64,000 nt of DNA from Bacteroidetes bacterium GWF2_33_38 (GCA_001769505.1 MEOF01000006.1:80144-144143); one strand, 5' to 3'. Counted from the stretch's first letter, positions 48,669-58,452 are shown. The notes: generated by a model from the letters alone, not told the origin. A program made the numbers and translations.

Positions 48669-51600
48669 TTATCTCACCAATGTAATAAAACCACTTTCCT
48701 CAATGGTTTTTCCTGTTTTGGTTGCTGCATGTAACACGTAAAAATACGTGCCAACAGGAACCTCTACTCCTGCAGTAGTTCTACCAGTCCATTGTATATA
48801 AGGTGAGGTTTCAGTAAAAATCAATGCTCCCCACCTATTAAAAATCTCAATGCTGTATTCTGAAATACCATTACTTACAACATAGAAAACATCATTTTTT
48901 CCATCTCCATTCGGACTAAAAACATTCGGAATTGCAATCCCTTCTTTTATAATAATATTTTTTGCAATGGTGTCTAAACAACCAATTTCATCTTTAATAA
49001 TCAACTCTATTGGATAAATTCCGGCTTCGTAAAAAGTGTACGTGTAGAAACCAAGCGTATCAGTATAAGATTCTTCCTCAATATTCCAAGTCCACTCAAC
49101 AACATCTACCGAATCGGTTGATTGATCGGTTAAATGAACCGGTAATCCTCCAAGTATTTCCAACGAATCCATCTCAAAATCTGCATTAATCGTATTGTTT
49201 TCACCTAAAGCAATAATAACAGAATCGATAGTGCTACACCCTAATGAATCTGTTATCGTTATAAAATATGTATTAGCAGCAAGATTCAAAATTGAATCGT
49301 TGTTAATTCCATTACTCCAGCTATATGAATACGGTGCATAACCTCCGCTCGGTATAGAAATGGCATAACCATTATTAACAGCACACATTGCATCTTTGTG
49401 CAATATGGTATCGGCAATTACAATGCTGGTATCTCTCGAAATTAAAACTGAGTCAACAATAAAACATCCCAATGAATCGGTAATTGTAATATGATATAAT
49501 CCATTATCTAAATTATTAATAGAATTTAGAGTTTCTCCATTGCTCCAAGAGTATGTGTATGTTCCGAATCCATCTGTAGGATTCGATTGTGCATATCCAT
49601 TATTAGTCAAGCATATCGCATCTTGATAATTAAAACTATTGTTGAATTGAATCCAGTCTGTATCAACCAAAATAGAATCTCGTCCAGGGCATCCGGCGGA
49701 ATCAGTAGCCGTAATGTAATAAACACCCCCTAAAAGATTAAGTACAATACTATCTGTTTGACCATTTGGCCATAAATACGAATATGGAGTAAGCCCTCCG
49801 CTAACACTCAGTATTGTAGCAGACCCATTTTGCATAGCACATGTTGCGTTCGTTGATGATAAGGATAAGGCAAGTGTTGGAAACATTACGTGCAAGGCAG
49901 AATCCAACTCTATTTCGTCGGAACAACCTCCGGCATCTTCAATAATTAATACAGGTGAGAATGTTCCTGTATCGGGATAAAAATAATAAACTGTATCGCC
50001 AATTGCAGAATTTCCATCATCAAAATCCCATATATTTAAAACGGAATTTTCAGATTGAGCAATAAATTCAATTGTGGGAGAACAGGTCGAAGAATCAATT
50101 GAATAAGAAATGGAACCAATTGGTCCATTAATATTAATCAATGAATCCAAAACAATCGTATCGTTACAGCCATAAGTATTTGAAGCAATTAAACTCACTC
50201 CGTATATGCCAGAATTAAAATATGAATGTGAAGGTTTATTATTAGAAGTTGCCGGCGGTGTTGTATTATCTCCAAAATTCCACAACCATGAAATAACAGA
50301 ATCTGGTGTACACAAAGATGTATCGGTAAATGTAACATAAAAAGGCGGACAAGTTGCATTTGTTTCGCTTGCAACAAATCCTGCTTGAACCGAAGCAATT
50401 CTAACTTCTTTTGTAAATGTGCTATCGCAACCATTCAAATCGGTTGCAGTTAATGATACATTAAATATAACCGATGTGTCAGAGGTTGTCGAAAAAACAT
50501 GATTTGGATTCTGTGTAGAAGAAGTATCTCCATCGCCAAAATCCCAAACGTACGTCAGCACATCGCCTACGTATGTTGAAGTCGAATTATTAGTAAATGT
50601 AACACTAGTGTTATTACAGATTACATCTGCTGAAGTAAAGCTAGTATAAGGAAAGGTAGCATATATTAAATCGGGTTTTGAAATTGAGTTTGAGCATTGA
50701 AAAGTATCTTTAACCGTAAGCGTAACATCATAAACTCCACGTGCTGAATAATTGTGACTTGGATTCGCAGTTGTATCAATCGCACTTCCATCTCCAAAAT
50801 TCCAAGCCCAAGAAGAAATTTCAGAATCGTATGGTACAGATTGATCAGTAAATTCAGTCAACAAAGAAACACAGCCAGAAATATTTCCATCATCAATAAA
50901 ACTTGGAGATGGTTTTCGTTTTATTTCAACCAAGGAACTAGTAACTATTGAGTCTGTACATCCCAGAGCGTCGGTTGTATATAATCTCACATCGAAAAAT
51001 ACACTATCGTTATAATTAAAAACATGAATTGGATTTTGTTCTGTAGATATTTGTCCGTCACCAAAATTCCAAAGCCATGAGCTTGAAGAACTGTTCGCAT
51101 ATGTTGTATCGGAAAAATGAATCGTTAGAGGCTCACAGCCGATCGTAGTATCAACCGTAAATCCTACCCGAATATCCGAAATTTTAATAGTCTGCGAAAT
51201 CGAATCTTCACAACCATAAATGCTGTTTTCAACAAAAAGCCAAACATCATAAAAGTCTCTTTCAATGAATGTATGGGTTGCATGCTGAGTCATAGCTGTA
51301 TCGCCATCGCCAAACTTCCAAAGCCACGAAGTTGCATAAACAGAAGTATCTCGAAATGAAACAGTATATGGGTTTTCGGCTTCGCAAAAAATTAATTTAT
51401 CGGCATTGAATCTAGCAATTGGGGGATGAACTAATACATTCGAATCAACAATCAATGTATCATAACAACCATGGAAACCAGCAACAAGCATTGTGTGGTA
51501 ATATCCTGTATCTAAGTAACTGTGAATTGGATTTTGTAATTGAGATATACTCCCGTTATCAGAAAAAAACAACCAATGCCACTCATCAACTTCAGGATCT

Positions 51601-53264
51601 GATAAATCTCTAAATTGAACAAAATCACTGTAGCAAATTGTTGTATCCAACGGAGCAAAATTTACTTCCTTATGGTCTCCAACAAGAATAGTATCAACAT
51701 ATTGAACAGTATCGACACAACCATTAATATTTTCGATAATCAAAGTTACTGTAAAGGATCCAGTATCGGGATAAGAATAAAGAGGATTTTGCTCGATAGA
51801 TGTACCACCATCGCCAAAATTCCAATTCCAATTGGTTATACTTTCGTTTGAAACGGTTAAATCGGTAAAATTTACTGGGAGAGCTTTACATCCTTTATCG
51901 ATATCGAAATTAAAATCGGCAACCGGTTCAATAATTTTTATCAACGAATTAGCTGTTAACGATGAAAAACATCCGTTTGCATCAGTAGTTGTTAATTTAA
52001 CAGTATAATTACTTACAAGGTCATAGGTATGTGACGGACTTTCTTCAGTTGATGTTTGCCCATCGCCAAATGTCCATGCCCACTCCACAATGCTATCAGT
52101 AGTTGAAGTAAAGTTTACAGTAAACGGAACTTTGCACTCAGAACTATCCGAAGCAAAAAAACTTGTAACCGGTGGAGCAAAAACTGTGATATAATCAACT
52201 TTTGTAGTATCTCCGCTGCATGAACTATTGCTCGACGATAAATAAACAGTATAGACGCCAGGATTTGTAAATGTATGCGAAGGGTTTTTACTCGAAGATG
52301 TTCCTGCATCACCAAAATTCCAACTCCAACTTGTTGCTTCGAGTGAATTGTCGTAAAAAGTTACCGATAGGGGAGCACAGCCACTTGTTTTGTTTGAAGA
52401 AAAACTTGCATAAAACGGTTTAACTTCTATTTGCTTTGATACAGAGTCAATACACCCTGAGCTGCCTTCAATCAATAAGGAAACGGTATAAATTCCGTAC
52501 TCGTTGTAAGTTTGTTGAGCAAGATTTTCATCAGTAGAAGTTAAGCTATCATTATAAGTCCACAAATAAGACAACACTGTTCCTGAAGATGTATTTGTAA
52601 AATTTGTAAGATGAGGAAGCTCACAGCCTATTGGATTTTCGATAGTAAAATCAGCACTCAACTCGTTGTTAATAACCGAAATATAATCAGGTAAATTAAG
52701 TTCAACATTACAATCATTTGTATCGTTAATAAAAAATGAAATATTGTAATCACCAGGAGTCTCGTAAGTATATGCTGGATTTTGTGATGATGAATTATCT
52801 CCATTTCCAAAATCCCAAAACCAAGAATTAATTGTAGCATTCCCTGCAACAGAAACATCGGTAAAATTAACGGTTAAGGGAAAGCAACCCGAAGTAAGAT
52901 TCGTTGAAAAATTTACTGTCGGACTTTGATTTACTTCGATAAAATTAGTTTTAACTAAGGTATCATTCGAGCCACTATCATATAAAACAATCAACGTAAC
53001 GGTATAGTTACCTGGAGAATCATAATAATTTGTTGGATTTTCATCCGTTGATGTAGGACTTCCATCACCAAAATCCCATAAATAAGAGTTTACTTCGCCA
53101 GAAGATGTATTTTGAAATTCCACAAATAAATTATCGCAACCAACTGTGTCATTAGCAGTAAAATCTACAGTTTGAGCAAATGAATTCGTGTTAAAAAGCA
53201 ATAAAAATACGAATGGGGAGTAAAGAAGAAACCGAAATTTTTGTTTTATATTGATAGTATTCAT
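48669..53264 (-). CDS. Giant secreted PKD/SprB-repeat protein with T9SS type B sorting domain
   Basis: About 1531 residues. After a signal peptide (LLLFNTNSFAQ end) come 13 PKD or PKD-like domains (each with W-x-F-G-D-G then an NP-type loop and Y-x-V-T-L), three SprB-type repeats (for example YSYSWSNG ... YFITITDSLGC), a further PKD-like domain and a CHU_C/type B T9SS sorting domain (EGIAIPNVFSPNGDGKNDVF to the end SGFITLVR). SprB-like repeats occur in gliding-motility adhesins of Bacteroidota. The protein should be exported by T9SS to the surface. Four in-frame ATGs cluster at the 5' end; the one giving MNTINIK was chosen because the promoter box lies just upstream, giving a leader of about 20 nt. 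Confidence 0.85.
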   Translation of the reverse strand: MNTINIKQKFRFLLYSPFVFLLLFNTNSFAQTVDFTANDTVGCDNLFVEFQNTSSGEVNSYLWDFGDGSPTSTDENPTNYYDSPGNYTVTLIVLYDSGSNDTLVKTNFIEVNQSPTVNFSTNLTSGCFPLTVNFTDVSVAGNATINSWFWDFGNGDNSSSQNPAYTYETPGDYNISFFINDTNDCNVELNLPDYISVINNELSADFTIENPIGCELPHLTNFTNTSSGTVLSYLWTYNDSLTSTDENLAQQTYNEYGIYTVSLLIEGSSGCIDSVSKQIEVKPFYASFSSNKTSGCAPLSVTFYDNSLEATSWSWNFGDAGTSSSKNPSHTFTNPGVYTVYLSSSNSSCSGDTTKVDYITVFAPPVTSFFASDSSECKVPFTVNFTSTTDSIVEWAWTFGDGQTSTEESPSHTYDLVSNYTVKLTTTDANGCFSSLTANSLIKIIEPVADFNFDIDKGCKALPVNFTDLTVSNESITNWNWNFGDGGTSIEQNPLYSYPDTGSFTVTLIIENINGCVDTVQYVDTILVGDHKEVNFAPLDTTICYSDFVQFRDLSDPEVDEWHWLFFSDNGSISQLQNPIHSYLDTGYYHTMLVAGFHGCYDTLIVDSNVLVHPPIARFNADKLIFCEAENPYTVSFRDTSVYATSWLWKFGDGDTAMTQHATHTFIERDFYDVWLFVENSIYGCEDSISQTIKISDIRVGFTVDTTIGCEPLTIHFSDTTYANSSSSSWLWNFGDGQISTEQNPIHVFNYNDSVFFDVRLYTTDALGCTDSIVTSSLVEIKRKPSPSFIDDGNISGCVSLLTEFTDQSVPYDSEISSWAWNFGDGSAIDTTANPSHNYSARGVYDVTLTVKDTFQCSNSISKPDLIYATFPYTSFTSADVICNNTSVTFTNNSTSTYVGDVLTYVWDFGDGDTSSTQNPNHVFSTTSDTSVIFNVSLTATDLNGCDSTFTKEVRIASVQAGFVASETNATCPPFYVTFTDTSLCTPDSVISWLWNFGDNTTPPATSNNKPSHSYFNSGIYGVSLIASNTYGCNDTIVLDSLININGPIGSISYSIDSSTCSPTIEFIAQSENSVLNIWDFDDGNSAIGDTVYYFYPDTGTFSPVLIIEDAGGCSDEIELDSALHVMFPTLALSLSSTNATCAMQNGSATILSVSGGLTPYSYLWPNGQTDSIVLNLLGGVYYITATDSAGCPGRDSILVDTDWIQFNNSFNYQDAICLTNNGYAQSNPTDGFGTYTYSWSNGETLNSINNLDNGLYHITITDSLGCFIVDSVLISRDTSIVIADTILHKDAMCAVNNGYAISIPSGGYAPYSYSWSNGINNDSILNLAANTYFITITDSLGCSTIDSVIIALGENNTINADFEMDSLEILGGLPVHLTDQSTDSVDVVEWTWNIEEESYTDTLGFYTYTFYEAGIYPIELIIKDEIGCLDTIAKNIIIKEGIAIPNVFSPNGDGKNDVFYVVSNGISEYSIEIFNRWGALIFTETSPYIQWTGRTTAGVEVPVGTYFYVLHAATKTGKTIEESGFITLVR

Positions 53265-53290
53265 TGATTTATACATTTTTCTCATCATGA

Positions 53291-53319
53291 CAAATATAAA
53301 GAGAATCTACAATAATCAA
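53291..53319 (-). promoter_or_regulatory. Promoter of the giant PKD protein gene
   Basis: On the minus strand TTG (53319-53317), an 18-nt spacer and TATATTTG (53298-53291). Transcription would start around 53287, inside the cluster of alternative ATGs, so the true start is one of the later Met codons. Confidence 0.55.
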
Positions 53320-53367
53320 TACCAATTAATCTATTTTTTTCTCTTTAAATCCAGCTTTTTTACGATT

Positions 53368-53400
53368 TTTGAAAAATAATGTTACATTTATCTAAATTTG
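53368..53400 (+). promoter_or_regulatory. Promoter of the PerM-aro operon
   Basis: TTTG (53368-53371), a 21-nt spacer and TAAATTTG (53393-53400), with transcription expected near 53404. It shows that the TTG start of the longest reading frame cannot be used. Confidence 0.65.
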
Positions 53401-53418
53401 CAAAAAAATAGGAAGACT

Positions 53419-54519
53419 ATGAACTACAAAAAATATATTCTTGCCGGAATAATTTTACTTATGGTAGGTTACTTGCTTTGGTATTTCAACAACATTATTG
53501 CATATGTATTAATTTCGATTGTACTATCATTATTGGGAGCTCCTATTGTTACTTTTATGAGTAAATTTAAAATAGGAAAATTCAAAATACCTAGAGCTAT
53601 AAGTGCTATGTTAGCTTTGTTTTTGATATGGTTTTCTATTATACTTTTTATAATTATTTTCTTGCCGCTGATAGCTAACGAAGCAAAATCATTATCAGAA
53701 ATAAATCCCACCGAGATAATCAAAAACATCGACGAACCATTGAATAATTTAGATGCATTTATTTCAAAATATCATTTAATGGGAAATCAAGAAATATTAT
53801 TAAAAGATTATGCTGCCGAAAAAATTATTTCATTCGCAAGTGTTGCAAAACTATCCAACATCCTCAAAGTATTAATTGGGATATTGGGAAATATATTTGT
53901 GGCAATATTTGCTATTTCATTTATTACGTTTTTCTTCTTAAAAGATGATAAATTAGTTACTAACGTAGTATTTACAATAGTTCCCGATAAGTATGACAGA
54001 GCAATAAAACATATACTTTTATCAATTAAAAAATTGCTTACAAGATATTTTGTAGGAATTGTGATTGATGTAATTTTAATGATTGTAATGATTACTATTG
54101 GATTAACCATAATAGGACTCGATTTTAATCATGCAATTGTTATTGGATTATTTGCCGGAATTTTCAATGTTGTTCCATATGTTGGTCCCATTATTGCAAT
54201 ATTATTCGGTATTACTATGGGTATTGTAACACATTTAAATGTCGATTTTTATCTCGTATTAGTACCATTAATTTCGTATATGCTAATCGTATTTGTGATT
54301 GCTCAAATTATCGATGCAGTTTTCATTCAGCCCTATATATTTTCAAATAGTGTAAAAGCTCACCCTCTAGAAATATTTTTAGTAATCATGATTGCAGGAA
54401 GCTTTGCCGGAATTATTGGAATGGTATTAGCAATACCCTCATATACGGTGCTAAGAGTTGTTGCAAAAGAGTTTTTCACAAGCTCAGAAGTTGTTCGAAA
54501 ATTGACTGAAAAAATTTAA
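53419..54519 (+). CDS. AI-2E/PerM family membrane protein
   Basis: 366 residues with about eight membrane helices, arranged as the AI-2E transporter (UPF0118, PerM) family: an N-terminal helix pair, a soluble loop (about 100-155), then the conserved GLFAGIFNVVPYVGPIIAILF and HPLEIFLVIMIAGSFAGIIGMVLAIP. Members export or exchange small molecules, or act as proton/sodium antiporters. The substrate is unknown here. The ATG is 15 nt downstream of the predicted transcript start. It is followed by the DAHP synthase fusion 10 nt later, which may be transcribed together. Confidence 0.88.
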   Translation: MNYKKYILAGIILLMVGYLLWYFNNIIAYVLISIVLSLLGAPIVTFMSKFKIGKFKIPRAISAMLALFLIWFSIILFIIIFLPLIANEAKSLSEINPTEIIKNIDEPLNNLDAFISKYHLMGNQEILLKDYAAEKIISFASVAKLSNILKVLIGILGNIFVAIFAISFITFFFLKDDKLVTNVVFTIVPDKYDRAIKHILLSIKKLLTRYFVGIVIDVILMIVMITIGLTIIGLDFNHAIVIGLFAGIFNVVPYVGPIIAILFGITMGIVTHLNVDFYLVLVPLISYMLIVFVIAQIIDAVFIQPYIFSNSVKAHPLEIFLVIMIAGSFAGIIGMVLAIPSYTVLRVVAKEFFTSSEVVRKLTEKI

Positions 54520-54529
54520 TCGATTACTC

Positions 54530-55618
54530 ATGATTTTCACCCCAATAAATACATGGTTCGCAGAAGAAATAAATCAGCCTTTATTCATTTGTGGTCCATG
54601 CAGTGCCGAAAGCGAAGAACAAGTATTAAAAACAGCTATTGAACTTCAAAAAGAAAAAAAAATAAATGTTTATCGAGCCGGTATTTGGAAACCAAGAACA
54701 CGTCCTGGTACATTCGAAGGGAAAGGAATAGAAGCACTAACTTGGCTTCAGGAGGTTAAAAGACAAACAAACTTACGAGTTGCCGTTGAAGTTGCTAGTC
54801 CATTTCACGTTGAGGCTTGTATTGAGAAAGATGTTGATATTATATGGATAGGTGCACGAACAACTTCAAATCCATTTTCAGTTCAAGAAATAGCCAATTC
54901 ACTAAAAGGGATAAATATTCCTGTGCTGATAAAAAATCCGATTAATCCCGATTTAGATTTTTGGATTGGGGCAATTGAACGAATTTACGATGCCGGAATA
55001 AGAAAAATTGCCGCAGTACATCGAGGTTTTTATCCATTCGAAAAAACATCATTACGAAATATTCCCAAATGGGAAATCCCGATTGAATTAAAAACTCGAT
55101 TTAATGATTTACCAATGATTTGCGACCCTAGCCATATCTCAGGATCAAGAGAATTTATCGAAGAAATATCACAAAAAGCGTTGGATTTGAATTTCGATGG
55201 TTTAATGATTGAATCCCATATTAATCCCGAAAAAGCACTCAGCGATGCAAGTCAGCAACTAAAACCCGATGATGCCATTCAACTAATTAACCGATTAATT
55301 GTGCGAAGTATTTCTATTGAAAACGAGGATTTTGCAAATTTACTTTGCCGCTTCAGAGATCAGATAGATTCAATTGATAGCCAATTACTTCAACTATTAA
55401 GTCAACGAATGAATGTTGTTCGTGAAATCGGAAAATACAAAAAATATAACAACGTAACCGTATTTCAAATCAGAAGGTGGCAAAAGATAATCGAAACTAG
55501 AATGCTTGAAGGAAAAAAAATAGGGCTGTCAGAAAAATTTATCGCACAACTTCTTGAATTAATTCACAAAGAATCAATTCAAGAGCAAGCTGAGATTATG
55601 AAAAAGAAAGAAAACTAG
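54530..55618 (+). CDS. Bifunctional DAHP synthase / chorismate mutase
   Basis: 362 residues, a known Bacteroidota-type fusion. Residues about 1-260 are DAHP synthase of the KDO8P-like type (LFICGPCSAESEEQV, KPRTRPGTFEGKG, GARTTSNPFSVQ, CDPSHISGSREF), which condenses phosphoenolpyruvate and erythrose 4-phosphate. Residues about 270-360 are an AroQ-class chorismate mutase (ENEDFANLLCRFRDQIDSID, LSQRMNVVREIGKYKK, HKESIQEQ). The mutase half probably also acts as the feedback-sensing module, as in homologues. No other aro gene is nearby. Confidence 0.95.
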   Translation: MIFTPINTWFAEEINQPLFICGPCSAESEEQVLKTAIELQKEKKINVYRAGIWKPRTRPGTFEGKGIEALTWLQEVKRQTNLRVAVEVASPFHVEACIEKDVDIIWIGARTTSNPFSVQEIANSLKGINIPVLIKNPINPDLDFWIGAIERIYDAGIRKIAAVHRGFYPFEKTSLRNIPKWEIPIELKTRFNDLPMICDPSHISGSREFIEEISQKALDLNFDGLMIESHINPEKALSDASQQLKPDDAIQLINRLIVRSISIENEDFANLLCRFRDQIDSIDSQLLQLLSQRMNVVREIGKYKKYNNVTVFQIRRWQKIIETRMLEGKKIGLSEKFIAQLLELIHKESIQEQAEIMKKKEN

Positions 55619-55623
55619 CCATC

Positions 55624-56352
55624 TTAAAATAATCCGATTTGTAATCCAATATATAGTCTTGGCAACTCAGGATAATTAAATGTAAAACTTTCTGATTCGG
55701 TTTTAAAAATATCAGACAAACGATACGAAGCGGTTAAAGCATAGCGATTAATTCCTACCCTTGCATTCACGCCATAGGAATAACTTTGAACATAAATTAA
55801 ACCCGTATTCACAATTTCTTGCTTATGTCCCATCGCTATATTCGGGTCATTGCTTTTATCAACGCTTTGATGTTTTTTGTTAAAAATAAACGTTCCAAAA
55901 GCACCGATATCCATATATTTTCCAATCATATTTCCTCTACGTCCAAAATTGAAACGATTATAAAATTCAAACCCTAAGTTATTTATTATTATGTTTTCGT
56001 TATCGTGCATTATAGAATCAGGAAGTAGTTTTGATGTGTTTTGTGCCAAATTAAAGCTACTGTTAAGGTAATGAATATCAAAACCAAGTGCATAAAAATT
56101 GCATATTTTATACTTGTATTTATACCCCAATTTTAAAATGTTCGATTTTACAGGATTTATTTCCGCTCCCGTTTCTTGTGGAAAAACATTAAAACCAAAT
56201 TCAAAATATAAATGAGCGAAATTTTTGAGATTAGGTCCTTTTTTACTTTCAAGCGTATCAACATTTACATCTTCTTCCAAAACCACAGCTTGAGATTTTG
56301 CGAAAGAAATTATGGTGAAAAATACTACAATTGTTAAAATATATTTAGTCAT
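55624..56352 (-). CDS. Outer-membrane beta-barrel protein, hypothetical
   Basis: 242 residues with a signal peptide (TIISFAKSQA end) and a beta-barrel-like pattern: alternating strands with aromatic caps (FAHLYFEFGFNVFP, KIC-NFYALGFDIHYL, NRFNFGRRG, YSYGVNARVG) and the terminal PRLYIGLQIGLF ending in Phe, the outer-membrane assembly signal. No known barrel family is recognised. It is the third gene of a minus-strand operon, 14 nt after the subtilase gene. Confidence 0.75.
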   Translation of the reverse strand: MTKYILTIVVFFTIISFAKSQAVVLEEDVNVDTLESKKGPNLKNFAHLYFEFGFNVFPQETGAEINPVKSNILKLGYKYKYKICNFYALGFDIHYLNSSFNLAQNTSKLLPDSIMHDNENIIINNLGFEFYNRFNFGRRGNMIGKYMDIGAFGTFIFNKKHQSVDKSNDPNIAMGHKQEIVNTGLIYVQSYSYGVNARVGINRYALTASYRLSDIFKTESESFTFNYPELPRLYIGLQIGLF

Positions 56353-56366
56353 AACAATACTGAATA

Positions 56367-57920
56367 TTAATGGTTATTGATTATTACTTCTTTAGTATAG
56401 CCTCTATAATGGAATCTTAATTTTATATTTTCATTGAAAAGACTTTTATCTAACTCAAACGCATTTGAAGAATAAACCGAAATCACAGCATATTTATCTA
56501 AATAGCCTTCGTTATTTTCGATATGATAATATAAATATGACGGAGGGTCGCTTATAAATGCCAAACTGTCGGGGATTATGATTTTCAATAAATTGTTATC
56601 CTCAAAAATTTCGAAAGTGGGGATTTTTTCTAACATTGTGGTATTTACAAAATATCCGGCTTGCGGAACACCAAAACCATGTGCATAGTCATAATATGGA
56701 TATAAATCGCCCGATTTTTGAATTTCGTTAAACAATTCCATATTTGTTAAATCTCTATTTGTTTGCCATGCACAAGCCGCAAAACCTGCAACCAATGGGC
56801 TTGAGAACGAAGTTCCATCTGCTTTTGTAATTTGATTTTTACCAGCAACAGCAGCCGTCCCGAAAGCACAAACATTAGGTTTCATTCGTTTATCGGCTGT
56901 TGGACCAAACGAACTAAAAGAAATATGATAATCGGAATGAGGGTCGATTCCTCCGATGGAAAGTACACTATCGGCGTCGGCAGGTGTACCGAGGTACTTC
57001 CATTTCGAATCAGCTTCGTTTCCATTAGAATTAACCACTAAAATTCCTTTTCGGGCAGCTAAGTTCGCAGCACGAGCAACCAAACTAGTTTTCCCGTCCA
57101 TATCTTTTACAAAATACCGATGATACGTATATCCCAAGGAACTATTAATAACATCAACCCCATTTTTATCTGCCCACTCAACAGCCGCAAGCCAATTCTT
57201 TTCTTCCGAAAATGGCTCTGAATTAATTTCGGTTTTTGCTAATAAAAACTCAGCTCCGGTTGCTAAACCCATTTTTTTTCCATCTAAAATTCCTCCAATG
57301 CACGACATAACCATTGTTCCGTGAGCAATTGAATAATAAACAAACTCTTTGTTTTTGGTAAAATCAAAAGTTTTTAAAATTCTATTTTCGTTTCTAATGT
57401 GTTCAAATACAGGACTCGTATTTACAGCAGGGAATCCACCATCGAAAATAGCTATTCTTACTCCTTTGCCATCAATATTTTTTTCGCTGAAAAAACTTCC
57501 TTGCATTCGCTCAGTTTGCTTAATCAACAATTCTTGAATATCTTCGGTAGTTTCGGTTATGTAATCCGCCGGATAAGTTGAAAACAATACCGATTGAACA
57601 TCTTTAACAAAACTTAGACGTTTTATTTCTTCAATTTGATTTTCGCTTGCCGAAACAAATACACTATTAAACCATCGGCTTTCGAACTCAACTGTTTCGG
57701 TGAGCTCCGATATTTTATGAACGTAGGCTTGGTTAAGCGGAAAATCGGTAGAGTCGTAAAGAGAAACAGATGTTTTTATTCTTCGATCAATTGCTTTTGG
57801 GTCAAAATACTCATAGGGATTAAACGTAACATCTTTTTTATCGGTCAAATAAACCCAATATCGATCTTGTGCATTGACAAAATTCGATAGAAACAATAAC
57901 AAAATCAAACTGTTTTTCAT
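56367..57920 (-). CDS. Subtilisin-like serine protease (S8)
   Basis: 517 residues. A short signal peptide (NFVNAQ end) is followed by an inhibitor-like pro-region (about 20-125) and the S8 domain with the triad D160 (GVRIAIFDGG), H200 (AHGTMV) and S371 (GTSFSSP), and N301 in SNGNEA as the oxyanion residue. The C-terminal about 80 residues form a beta-sandwich-like tail with no T9SS sorting motif. Its secretion route beyond the periplasm is unclear. It lies 10 nt after the M52-like gene and 14 nt before the barrel gene. Confidence 0.92.
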   Translation of the reverse strand: MKNSLILLLFLSNFVNAQDRYWVYLTDKKDVTFNPYEYFDPKAIDRRIKTSVSLYDSTDFPLNQAYVHKISELTETVEFESRWFNSVFVSASENQIEEIKRLSFVKDVQSVLFSTYPADYITETTEDIQELLIKQTERMQGSFFSEKNIDGKGVRIAIFDGGFPAVNTSPVFEHIRNENRILKTFDFTKNKEFVYYSIAHGTMVMSCIGGILDGKKMGLATGAEFLLAKTEINSEPFSEEKNWLAAVEWADKNGVDVINSSLGYTYHRYFVKDMDGKTSLVARAANLAARKGILVVNSNGNEADSKWKYLGTPADADSVLSIGGIDPHSDYHISFSSFGPTADKRMKPNVCAFGTAAVAGKNQITKADGTSFSSPLVAGFAACAWQTNRDLTNMELFNEIQKSGDLYPYYDYAHGFGVPQAGYFVNTTMLEKIPTFEIFEDNNLLKIIIPDSLAFISDPPSYLYYHIENNEGYLDKYAVISVYSSNAFELDKSLFNENIKLRFHYRGYTKEVIINNH

Positions 57921-57930
57921 TCCATTAGTT

Positions 57931-58416
57931 TTAAACAGACAAAATTTTCAAATACTTTTCGGCAAGTGCGGGTTCAATAATTATTTTTGTAATTATATCA
58001 AATGCTTTTACAAGATTTTGTTCTGCTTTTTCAGACATTGGGGTTTCAAATTCCCATTCGTAACCTTTAATATGCATTAAATAGGTTTCGGGGGTTTTAT
58101 TGTACATTTTTTGGCACAAATCTAATACAAATGAAGTTGAAACAGCATGCATCGAAAATTCTATTTTTGAACCAGATGGATTTACTTTTGTGAAAATAAT
58201 ATCTTCAATCGGTTCTTCTGATGCATCAACAAATAAAACCATATCGTAACCCGAAATTGCAGCAGCATCTTCAATATTGAGTTGGTAATTGCTATCTAAT
58301 TCAACATTATCAATATGTTGGTTTTGAAGCCAAATCTCGAGTTTGTTTATTAATTCGTTTCCGAGAGCATCGTCTTGCCTTCCCGGATTTCCATAACCGT
58401 AAACAAGTATTTTCAT
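57931..58416 (-). CDS. Hydrogenase maturation protease-like protein (M52)
   Basis: 161 residues of the HybD/HycI-type M52 family, which clips the C-terminus of the nickel-iron hydrogenase large subunit once nickel is in place. The three nickel ligands line up: D16 in GNPGRQDDALG, D64 in LFVDASEEP and H90 in FSMHAVS. No hydrogenase, hyp or nickel gene is in the window; instead it heads an operon with a secreted subtilase and an outer-membrane protein. It may serve a hydrogenase elsewhere in the genome or have a different target. Family assignment is good; the role is open. Confidence 0.85.
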   Translation of the reverse strand: MKILVYGYGNPGRQDDALGNELINKLEIWLQNQHIDNVELDSNYQLNIEDAAAISGYDMVLFVDASEEPIEDIIFTKVNPSGSKIEFSMHAVSTSFVLDLCQKMYNKTPETYLMHIKGYEWEFETPMSEKAEQNLVKAFDIITKIIIEPALAEKYLKILSV

Positions 58417-58444
58417 CTGTTTATTTTTACTAATTTTAAGAAAG

Positions 58445-58452
58445 CAAAGATA
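58445..58452 (-). promoter_or_regulatory. Candidate -7 box of the M52-subtilase-OMP operon
   Basis: TATCTTTG on the minus strand matches TAnnTTTG, leader about 25 nt. The -33 region is not recognisable. Confidence 0.35.

Noticed and set aside
48669..53264. The many similar segments of the PKD gene as a CRISPR array or DNA repeat
   Set aside because: They are protein repeats with diverged DNA, about 80 codons each, with no constant spacers or identical short repeats.
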